A stretch of 57,569 nucleotides of DNA from positions 1 to 57,569 of the forward strand of contig JAJZYP010000002.1 in NCBI GenBank assembly GCA_021798015.1, given 5' to 3'. Of the stretch, positions 24,866-33,780 are shown one piece after another; the stretch's first letter is position 1, and every line of letters begins with the position of its first letter. The position numbers and the translations under genes were made by a program. Origin of the DNA: a bacterium (GTDB lineage Bacteria > SZUA-79 > Acidulodesulfobacterales > Acidulodesulfobacteraceae). A model generated the notes under the pieces. The model saw only the letters and a list, made by a program, of their open reading frames with translations. It had not been told where the DNA came from and ran no database searches.

Positions 24866-26353
24866 ATGGGTAATTTTCCTGGAATTTCAGGTCTTTTTTT
24901 TGATGAGGATTTATTAATTCGTCAGAGTTCTAAAGGTGTTTACGGCATAAGCATACCTGATTGCGGGCTTAAAGATTTTGAATTAAAAAAAACTTCGGCG
25001 GATTATATAAACAAAAAATTTGCAAGGAAAAACGACCCGGGGCTTCCAGAGGTGTCTGAACCAACCGTAGTGAGACATTTTATTAGACTTTCAAGCTGGA
25101 ATATGTGCGTAGATTCAACTTTTTATCCGTTAGGTTCCTGCACTATGAAATACAATCCAAAGATAAATGAGTTAATAAGTTCATTAGGTAATATAAAAGG
25201 TTTACACCCCTTAACGCCTATTCACCTTGTTCAACCCGCCTTAAAAATAATATACGATTTTAATCTTATCCTTTGCGAACTTACAGGTTTGGATGAATTT
25301 AGTTTTTCCCCTCAAGCCGGTGCTGCGGGTGAATTTACTGGGTTAAAGGTTATAAAAAAATATTTCGATATAAGGGGAGAAAAAAGGCATATTATACTTA
25401 TACCCGACAGCGCTCATGGAACCAATCCTGCAAGTTCCGCGCTGACAGGCTTTACTCCTGTGGAAATTAAAACAGGCGCAAACGGGTATATCGAGGCAAA
25501 AGATATTGAGAGACACCTGTCTAAAGATGTCGCGGCAATAATGATAACAAATCCTAATACACTTGGAATTTTTGAAAGCGACATTAAAAAGATAAGTGAA
25601 ATAATCCATAAAAATGGTTCCTTAGTATATATGGACGGGGCTAATTTCAATGCTTTTATCGGTAATGTTAAGGTTTTGGATATGGATATAGATTTAATTC
25701 AACTTAATTTGCACAAGACATTTTCCACGCCTCACGGGGGAGGCGGGCCGGGAAGCGGCGCTGTGGGAGTTAGAGGTTTTCTAAAGGATTACTTGCCCAT
25801 ACCATATGTGAGTTTTAATGAGGGTATTTATAATATAAGCGAGGATAAAAAATATACCATCGGCAGGATTGCCCCATTTTTATGTAATTTCGGCGTTCTT
25901 CTAAAGGCTTACGCTTATCTTCTTTCTCTTGGGAAGGATAATATTGCATCGGTTAGCGAAATTGCGATACTTAACGCAAACTATGTCAAAAAACGGCTCG
26001 GTAAGATATTAGACGGTGCAGACCCATTTGAAGATAGGTTATGTATGCACGAATGTGTTTTTACCGATAAGGCGATAGAGGATCATGGCATATCAACCAT
26101 TGAGTTTGCAAAACTTTTAATAGATTACGGCTTTCATCCGCCAACGGTTTACTTTCCAAAAAATATCCATGGCGCTATCATGATTGAACCAACTGAGACC
26201 GAGTCCATAAAGACAATAAACGAGTTTTTAAAGGCGATATGCAAAATCAGGTTTAAGACCAAAAAGTCTGCTGCGCTTAAATCTCCTCGTAAAACCAAGG
26301 TTAAAAGGGTTAACGAAGTTCTGGCAAATAAATATCCCGTATTTAAATATTAA
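24866..26353 (+). CDS. gcvPB: Glycine dehydrogenase subunit 2 (P protein, C-terminal part)
   Basis: This 495-residue PLP-dependent subunit binds the cofactor on the Lys in LNLHKTFSTPHGGGGPGSGA (about residue 277). Signatures such as TFYPLGSCTMKYNPKIN, GTNPASSALTGF and MDGANFNAF are present. With GcvPA it forms glycine decarboxylase. The ATG is 3 bases after the gcvPA stop, so the genes form one unit. The C terminus carries a basic tail (KTKKSAALKSPRKTKVKR) past the usual end. Confidence 0.96.
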   Translation: MGNFPGISGLFFDEDLLIRQSSKGVYGISIPDCGLKDFELKKTSADYINKKFARKNDPGLPEVSEPTVVRHFIRLSSWNMCVDSTFYPLGSCTMKYNPKINELISSLGNIKGLHPLTPIHLVQPALKIIYDFNLILCELTGLDEFSFSPQAGAAGEFTGLKVIKKYFDIRGEKRHIILIPDSAHGTNPASSALTGFTPVEIKTGANGYIEAKDIERHLSKDVAAIMITNPNTLGIFESDIKKISEIIHKNGSLVYMDGANFNAFIGNVKVLDMDIDLIQLNLHKTFSTPHGGGGPGSGAVGVRGFLKDYLPIPYVSFNEGIYNISEDKKYTIGRIAPFLCNFGVLLKAYAYLLSLGKDNIASVSEIAILNANYVKKRLGKILDGADPFEDRLCMHECVFTDKAIEDHGISTIEFAKLLIDYGFHPPTVYFPKNIHGAIMIEPTETESIKTINEFLKAICKIRFKTKKSAALKSPRKTKVKRVNEVLANKYPVFKY

Positions 26354-26546
26354 TTTTAACCGTATTTTGAAATGCTTGATTTAATGCATTAATATGTTAA
26401 AATATGAATATATTATAAAGAATATAGTAAAATTAAATCAAAAATTTTAAGAAATATTACAATATCGTTATTGCAATATTATGTTATTTAAAATAAAAAA
26501 TAAGCATTTATAATTAATTTCATAAAAGATATGAGGTGAAAATGCC

Positions 26547-27167
26547 ATGACTTTGAACTTTAAAGATGTTAATTTTGAAGCTGCCGATGGCGGAAGTATT
26601 TACGGTTCTTTATTTGGTTCATATCCGGACATCGTTATACTGGCGCATGGCAGGGTTTTTAATAAAGAAAGCTATTATGACCTGTGCGAGGTTCTTTTAA
26701 AAAATAAAATCTCATCCTTAGCTTTTGATTTCAGGGGTTACGGAAATTCAAAACATGGAAGAGGGGATTCGCAGGCATACGGGGAGGATGTTATAGGCGC
26801 TATTAATTTTGCTAAAAGGCAAGATTTTGTAAAAAATATAACGCTCTTAGGTTCCAGTATGGGTGGTGCCGCTGTTTTAAACGCATCGAAACTTTTTAAA
26901 CCATCGGAGATAAAATCTGTTATTGCCCTATCCCCGGTCAATGTCGAGGGTATTAATTTTGTCGATGTTCCTATTCACTACTTAGGCTCGGAGGGAGAAC
27001 AATTTGCCGAAGGTATTAAAAAGATGTATGCCCAGACCAAATCACCCAAAACTATTCACTTTTTTAAAGGCAACGCCCATGCCCAAAATATTTTTGCGAC
27101 GGAATCAAAAGACGAAATTATTTCATTAATAGTTTCTTATATTAAAGAAGAAAAAAAGGCAGAATAA
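26547..27167 (+). CDS. Alpha/beta hydrolase
   Basis: This 206-residue protein has the alpha/beta hydrolase fold: the oxyanion segment ILAHGRVFNKESYY near residue 31, DFRGYGNSKHGRGDS near 66, the nucleophile elbow GSSMGGAA (Ser about residue 101), and a C-terminal His in GNAHAQNIF. A hydrolase or esterase role is likely; the substrate is unknown. A GAGGTG ribosome binding site lies 8 bases before the ATG at 26547; an earlier ATG at 26542 ends after two codons. It is one base from the MFS gene. Confidence 0.85.
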   Translation: MTLNFKDVNFEAADGGSIYGSLFGSYPDIVILAHGRVFNKESYYDLCEVLLKNKISSLAFDFRGYGNSKHGRGDSQAYGEDVIGAINFAKRQDFVKNITLLGSSMGGAAVLNASKLFKPSEIKSVIALSPVNVEGINFVDVPIHYLGSEGEQFAEGIKKMYAQTKSPKTIHFFKGNAHAQNIFATESKDEIISLIVSYIKEEKKAE

Positions 27168-27168
27168 T

Positions 27169-28374
27169 ATGCCTGCCATTTTTTTCGTTTTTCTCGTTAT
27201 ACTTCTTCAAAGAGCCAATACAAATATGGTTCAATCCATAAATCCGCTTTTCGTTAAATATGTCTTAGATAAAAACCTTTTTTACGTAGGCATTACTACG
27301 GCGGTTTACGCGATAAGCACTCTTGCCGTCAGGTATCTTATAAGTATCAGAATTAAGCCTCAGGCTATTTCAAAATTCGTAATTCTCGGACTTTTATTAT
27401 TTTCCGTATCTATACTTGGATATTTTTTTTCTACGAATTATTATGAATTTTTATTATTCGTTATAATCTCCGGCTTTGCAACGGCAATTATAATGCCGTT
27501 TCTTTTGTCGTTAGTTCATTTAGTTTCCGATAAAACGGTTATCGAAAAAAATCTTACTATATATTCGTTAATGTTGAGTCTTGCGCTTGTTTTTGGACCA
27601 CTGCTCGGCTCCGCCATTTTGTCCGTTTTACAAATCCGCTACATTTATATTATGTTATGTATATTTGCGGTATCCGCGTTTTTCTTTGCCGTGAAAATTC
27701 ATATAAAAGCTAAAAGCGCCATTAAGCAAAAAATGGAAAGCGCGGACAATTCAGGAAATACAGCAGATATAGTAAAAAGTTCGGTTTTCGCATTATTTAA
27801 AAACCGCGGGTTTTTAGAGGTAATTTTTTACAATACGACGTTCAGCATAGGTTTCGCGTCTATCGTGGCGCTTGGAGGGGTTTTCGCTAAGGATAATTTC
27901 CATACCGAATATTTTGAAATAACCCTTTTATTTTCGTTGTTTTTTATTTCTTCGCTCATAACGAGGCTTGTCTTGCTGTATTTTACAAAAAAAGGAAACA
28001 TTAGAAATAAAACTAAAATTTTAAATATTTCGATACTTATATCCGTCGTTTCTTTCGTTTTGATGATTTTGTCAAAAAACATCGGTTTTTACGCATTCAG
28101 TTTAATTATACTCGGCATTCCGCACGCCCTTATTTTTCCGATAGGAACGATGAGAATATCAGAGGTTGTAGGTATGAATGACATGGTAGCCGCAAACACT
28201 ATTTATCAGTCCAATTTTGATATCGGCGGTATTATCGGACCGTTTTTTCTTTCATACATAGGCGAGATTTATTCGATAAGGTTTGTATTCGAAATAATAG
28301 CCGTTTTTTTATTTTTGGCGTTTATCACAGGGATATATATAAAAAATAAAAAAATAATTAAACTTAAAAAATAA
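27169..28374 (+). CDS. Major facilitator superfamily transporter
   Basis: This 401-residue protein has about 12 hydrophobic segments with a cytoplasmic loop in the middle (about 180-205), typical of MFS drug or metabolite exporters. It begins directly after the hydrolase gene, so the two may act on a common compound. No substrate-specific motif is recognised. It is followed by about 190 bases of AT-rich sequence before pheA. Confidence 0.85.
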   Translation: MPAIFFVFLVILLQRANTNMVQSINPLFVKYVLDKNLFYVGITTAVYAISTLAVRYLISIRIKPQAISKFVILGLLLFSVSILGYFFSTNYYEFLLFVIISGFATAIIMPFLLSLVHLVSDKTVIEKNLTIYSLMLSLALVFGPLLGSAILSVLQIRYIYIMLCIFAVSAFFFAVKIHIKAKSAIKQKMESADNSGNTADIVKSSVFALFKNRGFLEVIFYNTTFSIGFASIVALGGVFAKDNFHTEYFEITLLFSLFFISSLITRLVLLYFTKKGNIRNKTKILNISILISVVSFVLMILSKNIGFYAFSLIILGIPHALIFPIGTMRISEVVGMNDMVAANTIYQSNFDIGGIIGPFFLSYIGEIYSIRFVFEIIAVFLFLAFITGIYIKNKKIIKLKK

Positions 28375-28535
28375 TTAATTTACAAACAATATTGGTTTAT
28401 GATAAATTAACATGGTAATAAATTAGTTTTGCCTTTTTTTAAAAAATTATGTAAAAATACCTTAATTTTAAAAATATCTTGGCTCTATTTGCTTAAGGGA
28501 AAAATTTAAAAATGTAGGGTATAGAGGTATAAAGG

Positions 28536-28563
28536 TATAGAAGTATGGGTATAGAAGTATGGG
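28536..28563 (+). repeat. Short tandem repeat upstream of pheA
   Basis: GTATAGAAGTATGG occurs twice in direct succession (28536-28549, 28550-28563), preceded by degenerate GGTATAGAGGTATAAAG copies. It ends 6 bases before the pheA ATG, covering its ribosome binding region, where the second GGG/GGTG may serve as the ribosome binding site. Confidence 0.8.
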
Positions 28564-28569
28564 TGAAAA

Positions 28570-29649
28570 ATGGATGAACTAAAAAAACATAGAAAAGAAA
28601 TAGATTCTATCGACAGGCAAATCGTCGAACTTTTAAATGAAAGAGGTAAAATTGCTTTAAAAATCGGACAGGTAAAGTCGTCAAATAACAGGACTTATTA
28701 TAATCCGGCAAGAGAAAGTGAGGTTTACGAAAATATAATAAGCTACAACGAAGGTCCGCTGAAAGACGAACATCTTCAGAATATATTCAGGGAAATAATT
28801 TCCGCATGCATTACTCTTCAATCTGGAATAAGAATCGCTTATTTCGGCCCTGAGGGGACATTTACGCATCTTGCGGCTATTAAAAGATTCGGCACTTCAA
28901 GAATACTTATGCCGGTTAAAACAATACCCGAAGTTTTCAGCTCCGTTTCCAAGGGACTCTCCGAATACGGCGTAGTTCCTGTGGAAAATACCATAGAAGG
29001 CATGGTCAATGCGACATTCGATATGTTTGTTAATTCCGATGTTACCATTATCGGCGAAGAAATCATACCTATAAGCCATTTTCTTTTTTCTAAAGAAGAA
29101 GATATAAAAAAGATTAAAAAGATTTATTCCCATCCCCAGCCGTTCGGCCAATGTAGGAATTTTTTGGAAGAAAATTTTAAAGATGCGGAACTTATAGACG
29201 CTTTTTCGACTGCCGATGCTTGCATTATGGCTTCTAAAGAGAGGGGCGCCGCGGCTATAGCATCAGAAGTCGCAGGCAGAATTTATGGGTTGAACGTTCT
29301 GCTTCCGCACATTGAAGATTACAGTAATAATTTTACGAGGTTTTTGATTATTTCAAACGGCGAAAAAACGCATAAAACAGGTAAAGATAAAACATCTATT
29401 TTATTTTCCATTAAAAATTCGGTGGGGGCGCTGTATAAAATCTTAAAACCTTTTTTTGAAAATGAAATTAACATTACAAAGATAGAATCGAGGCCGTCCA
29501 AAAAATTTAACTGGGATTATTTGTTTTTTATAGATGTGAGCTGTCACGAATCTGACGAAAAACTAAAAAAAGCATTAAAATCAATAGAGGAGTACGTCAT
29601 ATTTATAAAGATTCTCGGTTCATACGAATCTGTCTCTAAAAATATCTAA
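28570..29649 (+). CDS. pheA: Chorismate mutase / prephenate dehydratase
   Basis: This 359-residue bifunctional enzyme leads to phenylpyruvate. Three domains are visible: AroQ-type chorismate mutase (1-85; MDELKKHRKEIDSIDRQIVELL), prephenate dehydratase (about 95-270; AYFGPEGTFTHLAA, PVENTIEGMVNATFD and NNFTRFLIIS with the catalytic Thr), and a C-terminal ACT domain (about 278-359) for feedback by phenylalanine with ESRP at about 308-311. It precedes metF by 6 bases. A tandem repeat sits immediately upstream. Confidence 0.96.
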   Translation: MDELKKHRKEIDSIDRQIVELLNERGKIALKIGQVKSSNNRTYYNPARESEVYENIISYNEGPLKDEHLQNIFREIISACITLQSGIRIAYFGPEGTFTHLAAIKRFGTSRILMPVKTIPEVFSSVSKGLSEYGVVPVENTIEGMVNATFDMFVNSDVTIIGEEIIPISHFLFSKEEDIKKIKKIYSHPQPFGQCRNFLEENFKDAELIDAFSTADACIMASKERGAAAIASEVAGRIYGLNVLLPHIEDYSNNFTRFLIISNGEKTHKTGKDKTSILFSIKNSVGALYKILKPFFENEINITKIESRPSKKFNWDYLFFIDVSCHESDEKLKKALKSIEEYVIFIKILGSYESVSKNI

Positions 29650-29655
29650 AAAATT

Positions 29656-30537
29656 ATGCCTAATAAATTAAAAGAAAATTTAGAAAATAATATTTTTGTC
29701 TATACATCCGAAGTATCCCCCGAAAGGGGCGCTGACCTTTCAAAAATGAAGGCTGCATTCGACCTTTTAAAAAATCGTGTAACCGCATTCAATATTACCG
29801 ATAATCAGGGCGCAAATATGAAAATGTCTTCTCTTGCAGGGGCAATCTATATAAAACAACTGGGCGGAGAGCCGATTTTTCAGCAAACTTGTAGAGATAG
29901 AAACCGTATGGCGCTTGAATCAGACCTTTTAGGCGCTGCCGCATTCGGTGTAAGAAATATTTTAACCCTTACGGGAGATTATATTTCTTTTGGAGATCAT
30001 AAACACGCAAAGGCAGTTTACGATATAGATTCCGTTAACTTGATAGAAATAATAAAAGGATTAAATAGCGGGTTCGATATGAACGGAAATAAGCTCAACG
30101 GCGCTACCGATTTTTATATTGGCGCCGCGGTAAATCCAGAATCTGTCCCTTTAGAACCACAACTTATTAAGTTTGAAAAAAAAATCAAGGCCGGCTGTGA
30201 TTTCTTTCAGACTCAGGCGATATTCGACATAGATAAGTTTGGCAGATTTTACGACTTTTATAAAAATTATAAGGATATAAAGATTATTGCAGGAATCTAT
30301 ATATTGAAATCCGGAAAGACTGCTCGTTTCATGAATAAATCTATTCCGGGAATTTACATAACGGAACATGTTATAAATGAGCTTGAAAATGCCGCCAATC
30401 CGGTAAAAAAGGGGATTGAAATTGCCGCAAGCATTGCAAAAGAGTTAAAGCCGTTAGTTCACGGTATTCACATAATGGCATTTGGCATAGAAGATAAAAT
30501 TACTTATTTTTTGGATGAATTCGAAAAATTTAAATAG
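29656..30537 (+). CDS. metF: Methylenetetrahydrofolate reductase
   Basis: This 293-residue MetF-type protein interconverts methylene- and methyl-tetrahydrofolate. The TIM-barrel signatures TSEVSPERGADLSKM near the N terminus, NITDNQGANMKMS, TCRDRNRMALESDLLGAAAFG and LTLTGDY are clear. CDFFQTQAIFD near residue 180 is also typical. A MetV-like gene lies 4 kb downstream, so the active form is probably the MetVF-type complex of acetogens and some anaerobes (inference). It follows pheA by 6 bases, suggesting cotranscription with it. Confidence 0.92.
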   Translation: MPNKLKENLENNIFVYTSEVSPERGADLSKMKAAFDLLKNRVTAFNITDNQGANMKMSSLAGAIYIKQLGGEPIFQQTCRDRNRMALESDLLGAAAFGVRNILTLTGDYISFGDHKHAKAVYDIDSVNLIEIIKGLNSGFDMNGNKLNGATDFYIGAAVNPESVPLEPQLIKFEKKIKAGCDFFQTQAIFDIDKFGRFYDFYKNYKDIKIIAGIYILKSGKTARFMNKSIPGIYITEHVINELENAANPVKKGIEIAASIAKELKPLVHGIHIMAFGIEDKITYFLDEFEKFK

Positions 30538-30565
30538 AAATTAAATAATTCTTCTTATTTTAACA

Positions 30566-30594
30566 TTGACATTGCTTGCGTAAAAGGTTATAAT
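30566..30594 (+). promoter_or_regulatory. Perfect consensus sigma-70 promoter for por operon
   Basis: TTGACA (30566-30571) and TATAAT (30589-30594) are both perfect matches with the ideal 17-base spacer. The start would be near 30601, leaving a 5' leader of about 128 bases before porG. It is the best promoter match in the window. Confidence 0.8.
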
Positions 30595-30728
30595 TTTTAT
30601 AACGCCGATATAAAATTTTAATTTTCAAACAAGCCTAATAATAAATTTATCAATTCAAAAACATAATTAATAATTTATCGGGGAGTTTCAACTTTTTTGA
30701 ATTATATTTAAATTATAAAGGATAAAAG

Positions 30729-31295
30729 ATGAAAGAAATTAGGATACACGGCAGGGGCGGGCAGGGTTCCGTTACAATGGCATCTATTCTTGCTTTAAGC
30801 TTCTTTGACGACGGGAATTATTGTCAGGCTTTTCCATCCTTCGGGTCGGAAAGGACAGGCGCTCCGGTTCAGGCTTTTGCAAGATTTTCCGATAAACCGA
30901 TCAGGACAAGACACCAAATATACGATCCAAACTATGTCATTGTTCAAGATGTTACTCTTCTTAAGTCTGTTCCCGTTCATAAAGGACTTAAGGAAGACGG
31001 AAAAATTTTAATAAATTCGGAAGCTAATATAAAAGATGTTATTAATGAACTTGGCGGGATTAAAGAGGAAAATATAATTTTGTTTCCCGCGCTTAAAATT
31101 GCGCTTAAGATTTTAAACAAGCCAATTGTTAATACGACTTTACTTGGCGCTTTTTCTGCAATAAGCGGGGATGTTAGCATAGAATCAATTAAAAAAGAGA
31201 TAGAAAATAGGTTTGGTTCAAAATTGGGTAAAATAAACGCTGAAGCCGCTCAAATTGCTTATAATTATATAAAAGGAGATAAGAGTGGATTTTAA
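30729..31295 (+). CDS. porG: 2-oxoacid:ferredoxin oxidoreductase gamma subunit
   Basis: This 188-residue gamma subunit starts MKEIRIHGRGGQGSVTMASILA, the typical entry of the catalytic-domain-III fold, followed by SFGSERTGAPVQAFARFSD. It joins PorD, PorA and PorB, encoded next, to oxidise pyruvate or another 2-oxoacid to acyl-CoA with reduced ferredoxin, reversible in autotrophs. The last 11 bases overlap porD. RBS AAAGGAT precedes the ATG. A leader of about 128 bases follows the promoter. Confidence 0.93.
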   Translation: MKEIRIHGRGGQGSVTMASILALSFFDDGNYCQAFPSFGSERTGAPVQAFARFSDKPIRTRHQIYDPNYVIVQDVTLLKSVPVHKGLKEDGKILINSEANIKDVINELGGIKEENIILFPALKIALKILNKPIVNTTLLGAFSAISGDVSIESIKKEIENRFGSKLGKINAEAAQIAYNYIKGDKSGF

Positions 31296-31548
31296 AATTG
31301 GAATTATAGCCCTTCCGGGAGCCGCGCTTTCAAATAAAACAGGGTCTTTTGCAAATGAAAACCCCGTGTTTAAACTTGAAAAATGCACGGGATGCAATCT
31401 CTGCATTTATTTTTGTCCTGAGGGGGTTGTCTATGGCGACAAAAAAACTAAAATATATGATTATGATGTGGATTACTGCAAGGGATGCGGTATATGCGCT
31501 GAAGAGTGCCCCGTTGGCGACATAGAAATGGTTTTGGTAGAAAAGTAA
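31285..31548 (+). CDS. porD: 2-oxoacid:ferredoxin oxidoreductase delta (ferredoxin) subunit
   Basis: This 87-residue ferredoxin-like subunit has two [4Fe-4S] motifs, CTGCNLCIYFCP (about residue 33) and CKGCGICAEECP (about 65), after a 30-residue N-terminal arm. It starts with GTG at 31285, supported by AAAGGAGAT just upstream, and overlaps porG by 11 bases. It carries electrons from the PorB cluster to soluble ferredoxin. Confidence 0.94.
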   Translation: MDFKIGIIALPGAALSNKTGSFANENPVFKLEKCTGCNLCIYFCPEGVVYGDKKTKIYDYDVDYCKGCGICAEECPVGDIEMVLVEK

Positions 31549-31611
31549 TCAATTTTGATTAATATTGGATTGGCATTAATTTAAATAAATTTTTAATCCG
31601 GTGAATATATT

Positions 31612-32787
31612 ATGAAAAAGGTTCTTGAAGGATCAATGGCTATTGCGGATGGGGTAAGGATGGCCGCGCCCCATGTTATTTCGGCTTATCCGATCACGCC
31701 GCAAACACACATAGTGGAACATCTTTCGCAAATGGTTGCAGACGGTGATTTAGAAGCGGAATTTATTATGGTTGAGAGCGAACATACAGCGGCTTCCGTT
31801 GTTTTAGGCGCCAGCGCTTGCGGGGTCAGGACATATACCGCAACTGCTTCTCAGGGGCTTTTATATATGGAAGAAGTTATTTATAATATTGCAGGTATGA
31901 GGTTTCCCGTTGTTTTGACCGTTGCAAATAGAGCGATTTCCGCCCCGATAAATATCTGGAATGATATGCAAGATGCAATGGCTATCAGAGATACTGGGGC
32001 AATTATGCTTGTTGCGGAAAATAATCAAGAGGCATACGATATGCACATTCAGGCATTTAAGATTGCCGAAAATCCCGATGTTATGCTTCCCGTTGTAGTT
32101 AATGTCGACGGTTTTGTTTTGACGCATACCTTTGAGGTTGTTGAAACGATAGACGACATCAAAAAGGTAAAAGACTATTTACCGCCTTTAAATATGAAAT
32201 ATAAGCTTGATGTTAATAATCCTTATTCCTTTGGGACGGTTGGCGAACCTTCTGTTTATATGGAATCGAGGTTTAATCTTTTTAACGCGATGAATTTGTC
32301 AAAAAAAGTTATAGTAGAGTCGGCGCAAGAATATGAAGAGATGTTTGGTAAATTTCATGGCGCTTTAATAGATACCTATAAGATGGACGATGCAAAAACT
32401 GTAATTGTCGCAATGGGATCAGTACTTGGAACCATAAAAGACGTTGTCGATGAATTAAGGGAATCAGGAAAGAAGGTTGGCGTTTTAAAGATTCGTTCTT
32501 TTAGGCCGTTTCCCGAGGACGAGATTGTGGCCGTTGTTCAAAATACGCAAAATCTTATAGTAATAGAAAAGGCTATATCACCCGGCAAGGGTGGTATCCT
32601 TTCTATGGAGATAAGAGATGTTCTTTATAAGCATAAAGTGACCTCAATTAATGTTAATGGTTATACGCTGGGGCTTGGAGGCAGGGATATTACGCCTAAA
32701 AATATATATGACTTAATTTTGAGGGCGGAAAAGGAAGAAAATGTCGATGGGGAATTTATCGGTTTGATGCAACAACAATATCTTTAA
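31612..32787 (+). CDS. porA: 2-oxoacid:ferredoxin oxidoreductase alpha subunit
   Basis: This 391-residue alpha subunit has the pyrimidine-binding half of the thiamine-diphosphate fold. Signatures are ISAYPITPQTHIVEHL, FIMVESEHTAASVVLGAS and ATASQGLLYMEEVIYNIAG, and SKKVIVESAQ farther on. The length and the PITPQT motif suit pyruvate synthase or VorA-like enzymes; the exact 2-oxoacid cannot be read from the sequence. It follows porD after 63 bases. Confidence 0.93.
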   Translation: MKKVLEGSMAIADGVRMAAPHVISAYPITPQTHIVEHLSQMVADGDLEAEFIMVESEHTAASVVLGASACGVRTYTATASQGLLYMEEVIYNIAGMRFPVVLTVANRAISAPINIWNDMQDAMAIRDTGAIMLVAENNQEAYDMHIQAFKIAENPDVMLPVVVNVDGFVLTHTFEVVETIDDIKKVKDYLPPLNMKYKLDVNNPYSFGTVGEPSVYMESRFNLFNAMNLSKKVIVESAQEYEEMFGKFHGALIDTYKMDDAKTVIVAMGSVLGTIKDVVDELRESGKKVGVLKIRSFRPFPEDEIVAVVQNTQNLIVIEKAISPGKGGILSMEIRDVLYKHKVTSINVNGYTLGLGGRDITPKNIYDLILRAEKEENVDGEFIGLMQQQYL

Positions 32788-32866
32788 AACCGACAAGAAA
32801 TATTAAATAAATTAAAGAATTAAAATAAATACAATTTATTAAATAACAAAGATAGGAAGATAAATT

Positions 32867-33766
32867 ATGTTATTAACTAAAGAGGAAACACATGCCCAGC
32901 TTTTTACTATGGGACACACCGGATGTTCAGGTTGTGCTCAATCCATGGCTGTTAAACTAATACTCGAGGTTCTTGGTAAAAATACGATAGCGACAACCGC
33001 AACAGGATGTCTTGAGGTATTTTCGACCCGTTATCCCGAGTCCTCATGGAGAATTCCATGGATTCATTCGCTTTTTGAAAATTCTGCGGCTGTTGCTTCA
33101 GGTATTGAAGCAGCTCTTAAGGCTATGGGAAAAAAAGAGGATACTACGGTAATAGCTCAAGCAGGGGATGGTGGAACGGCTGATATTGGGCTTCAGGCAC
33201 TTAGCGGTATGTTTGAAAGAAACCACGATGTCCTATACATTTGTTACGACAATGGGGCATATATGAATACAGGTTATCAAAGAAGCGGCCTTACGCCTTT
33301 TGATGCCTATACCACTACAAGCCCTTCGGGAAAGAAGTCATTCGGTAATTCCAGGCCTAAAAAATATATGCCGGAGATTGCTATTGCCCACAGAATTCCT
33401 TATACTGCCGTTGCTTCAGCCGGTTATCCTATCGATCTTCAAAAAAAAGTTAAAAAGGCCAAGTCTATAAAAGGTTCTAAATATTTACAGATTGATGTTC
33501 CATGCGTTCCAGGTTGGAAATATGAACCGAGATATTCGGTTAAAATTGCTCAACTAGCGGTTCAGACAGGTCTTTACCCTTTATTTGAGGCAGAATACGA
33601 CAAAATAATTTCCGTTAAGAAGATAAGTAAAAAGACGCCGGTGGAAGAATATCTTAAACTTCAGGGAAGATTTAAACATCTGTTCAAAGATGAGGCGGGC
33701 AGGGCAGAAATAGAAAAGATACAAAAGATAGCCGACGAAAATATTGAGCGCTACGGTTTAATTTAA
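32867..33766 (+). CDS. porB: 2-oxoacid:ferredoxin oxidoreductase beta subunit
   Basis: This 299-residue beta subunit binds thiamine diphosphate (AQAGDGGTADIGLQALSG, about residue 97, with the GDG start of the motif) and a [4Fe-4S] cluster: CSGC near residue 20, the Cys in ATGCLEVF and the Cys in DVPCVPGWKY. With PorA it forms the catalytic core; Por carries out ferredoxin-dependent pyruvate oxidation or synthesis. It ends 14 bases before folD. Confidence 0.94.
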   Translation: MLLTKEETHAQLFTMGHTGCSGCAQSMAVKLILEVLGKNTIATTATGCLEVFSTRYPESSWRIPWIHSLFENSAAVASGIEAALKAMGKKEDTTVIAQAGDGGTADIGLQALSGMFERNHDVLYICYDNGAYMNTGYQRSGLTPFDAYTTTSPSGKKSFGNSRPKKYMPEIAIAHRIPYTAVASAGYPIDLQKKVKKAKSIKGSKYLQIDVPCVPGWKYEPRYSVKIAQLAVQTGLYPLFEAEYDKIISVKKISKKTPVEEYLKLQGRFKHLFKDEAGRAEIEKIQKIADENIERYGLI

Positions 33767-33780
33767 TTAAATTTAAATTA

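Noticed and set aside
26440-26500. Inverted repeat ACAATA ... TATTGC before the hydrolase gene
   Set aside because: Five of six bases pair, with A/T composition; expected by chance in this genome.
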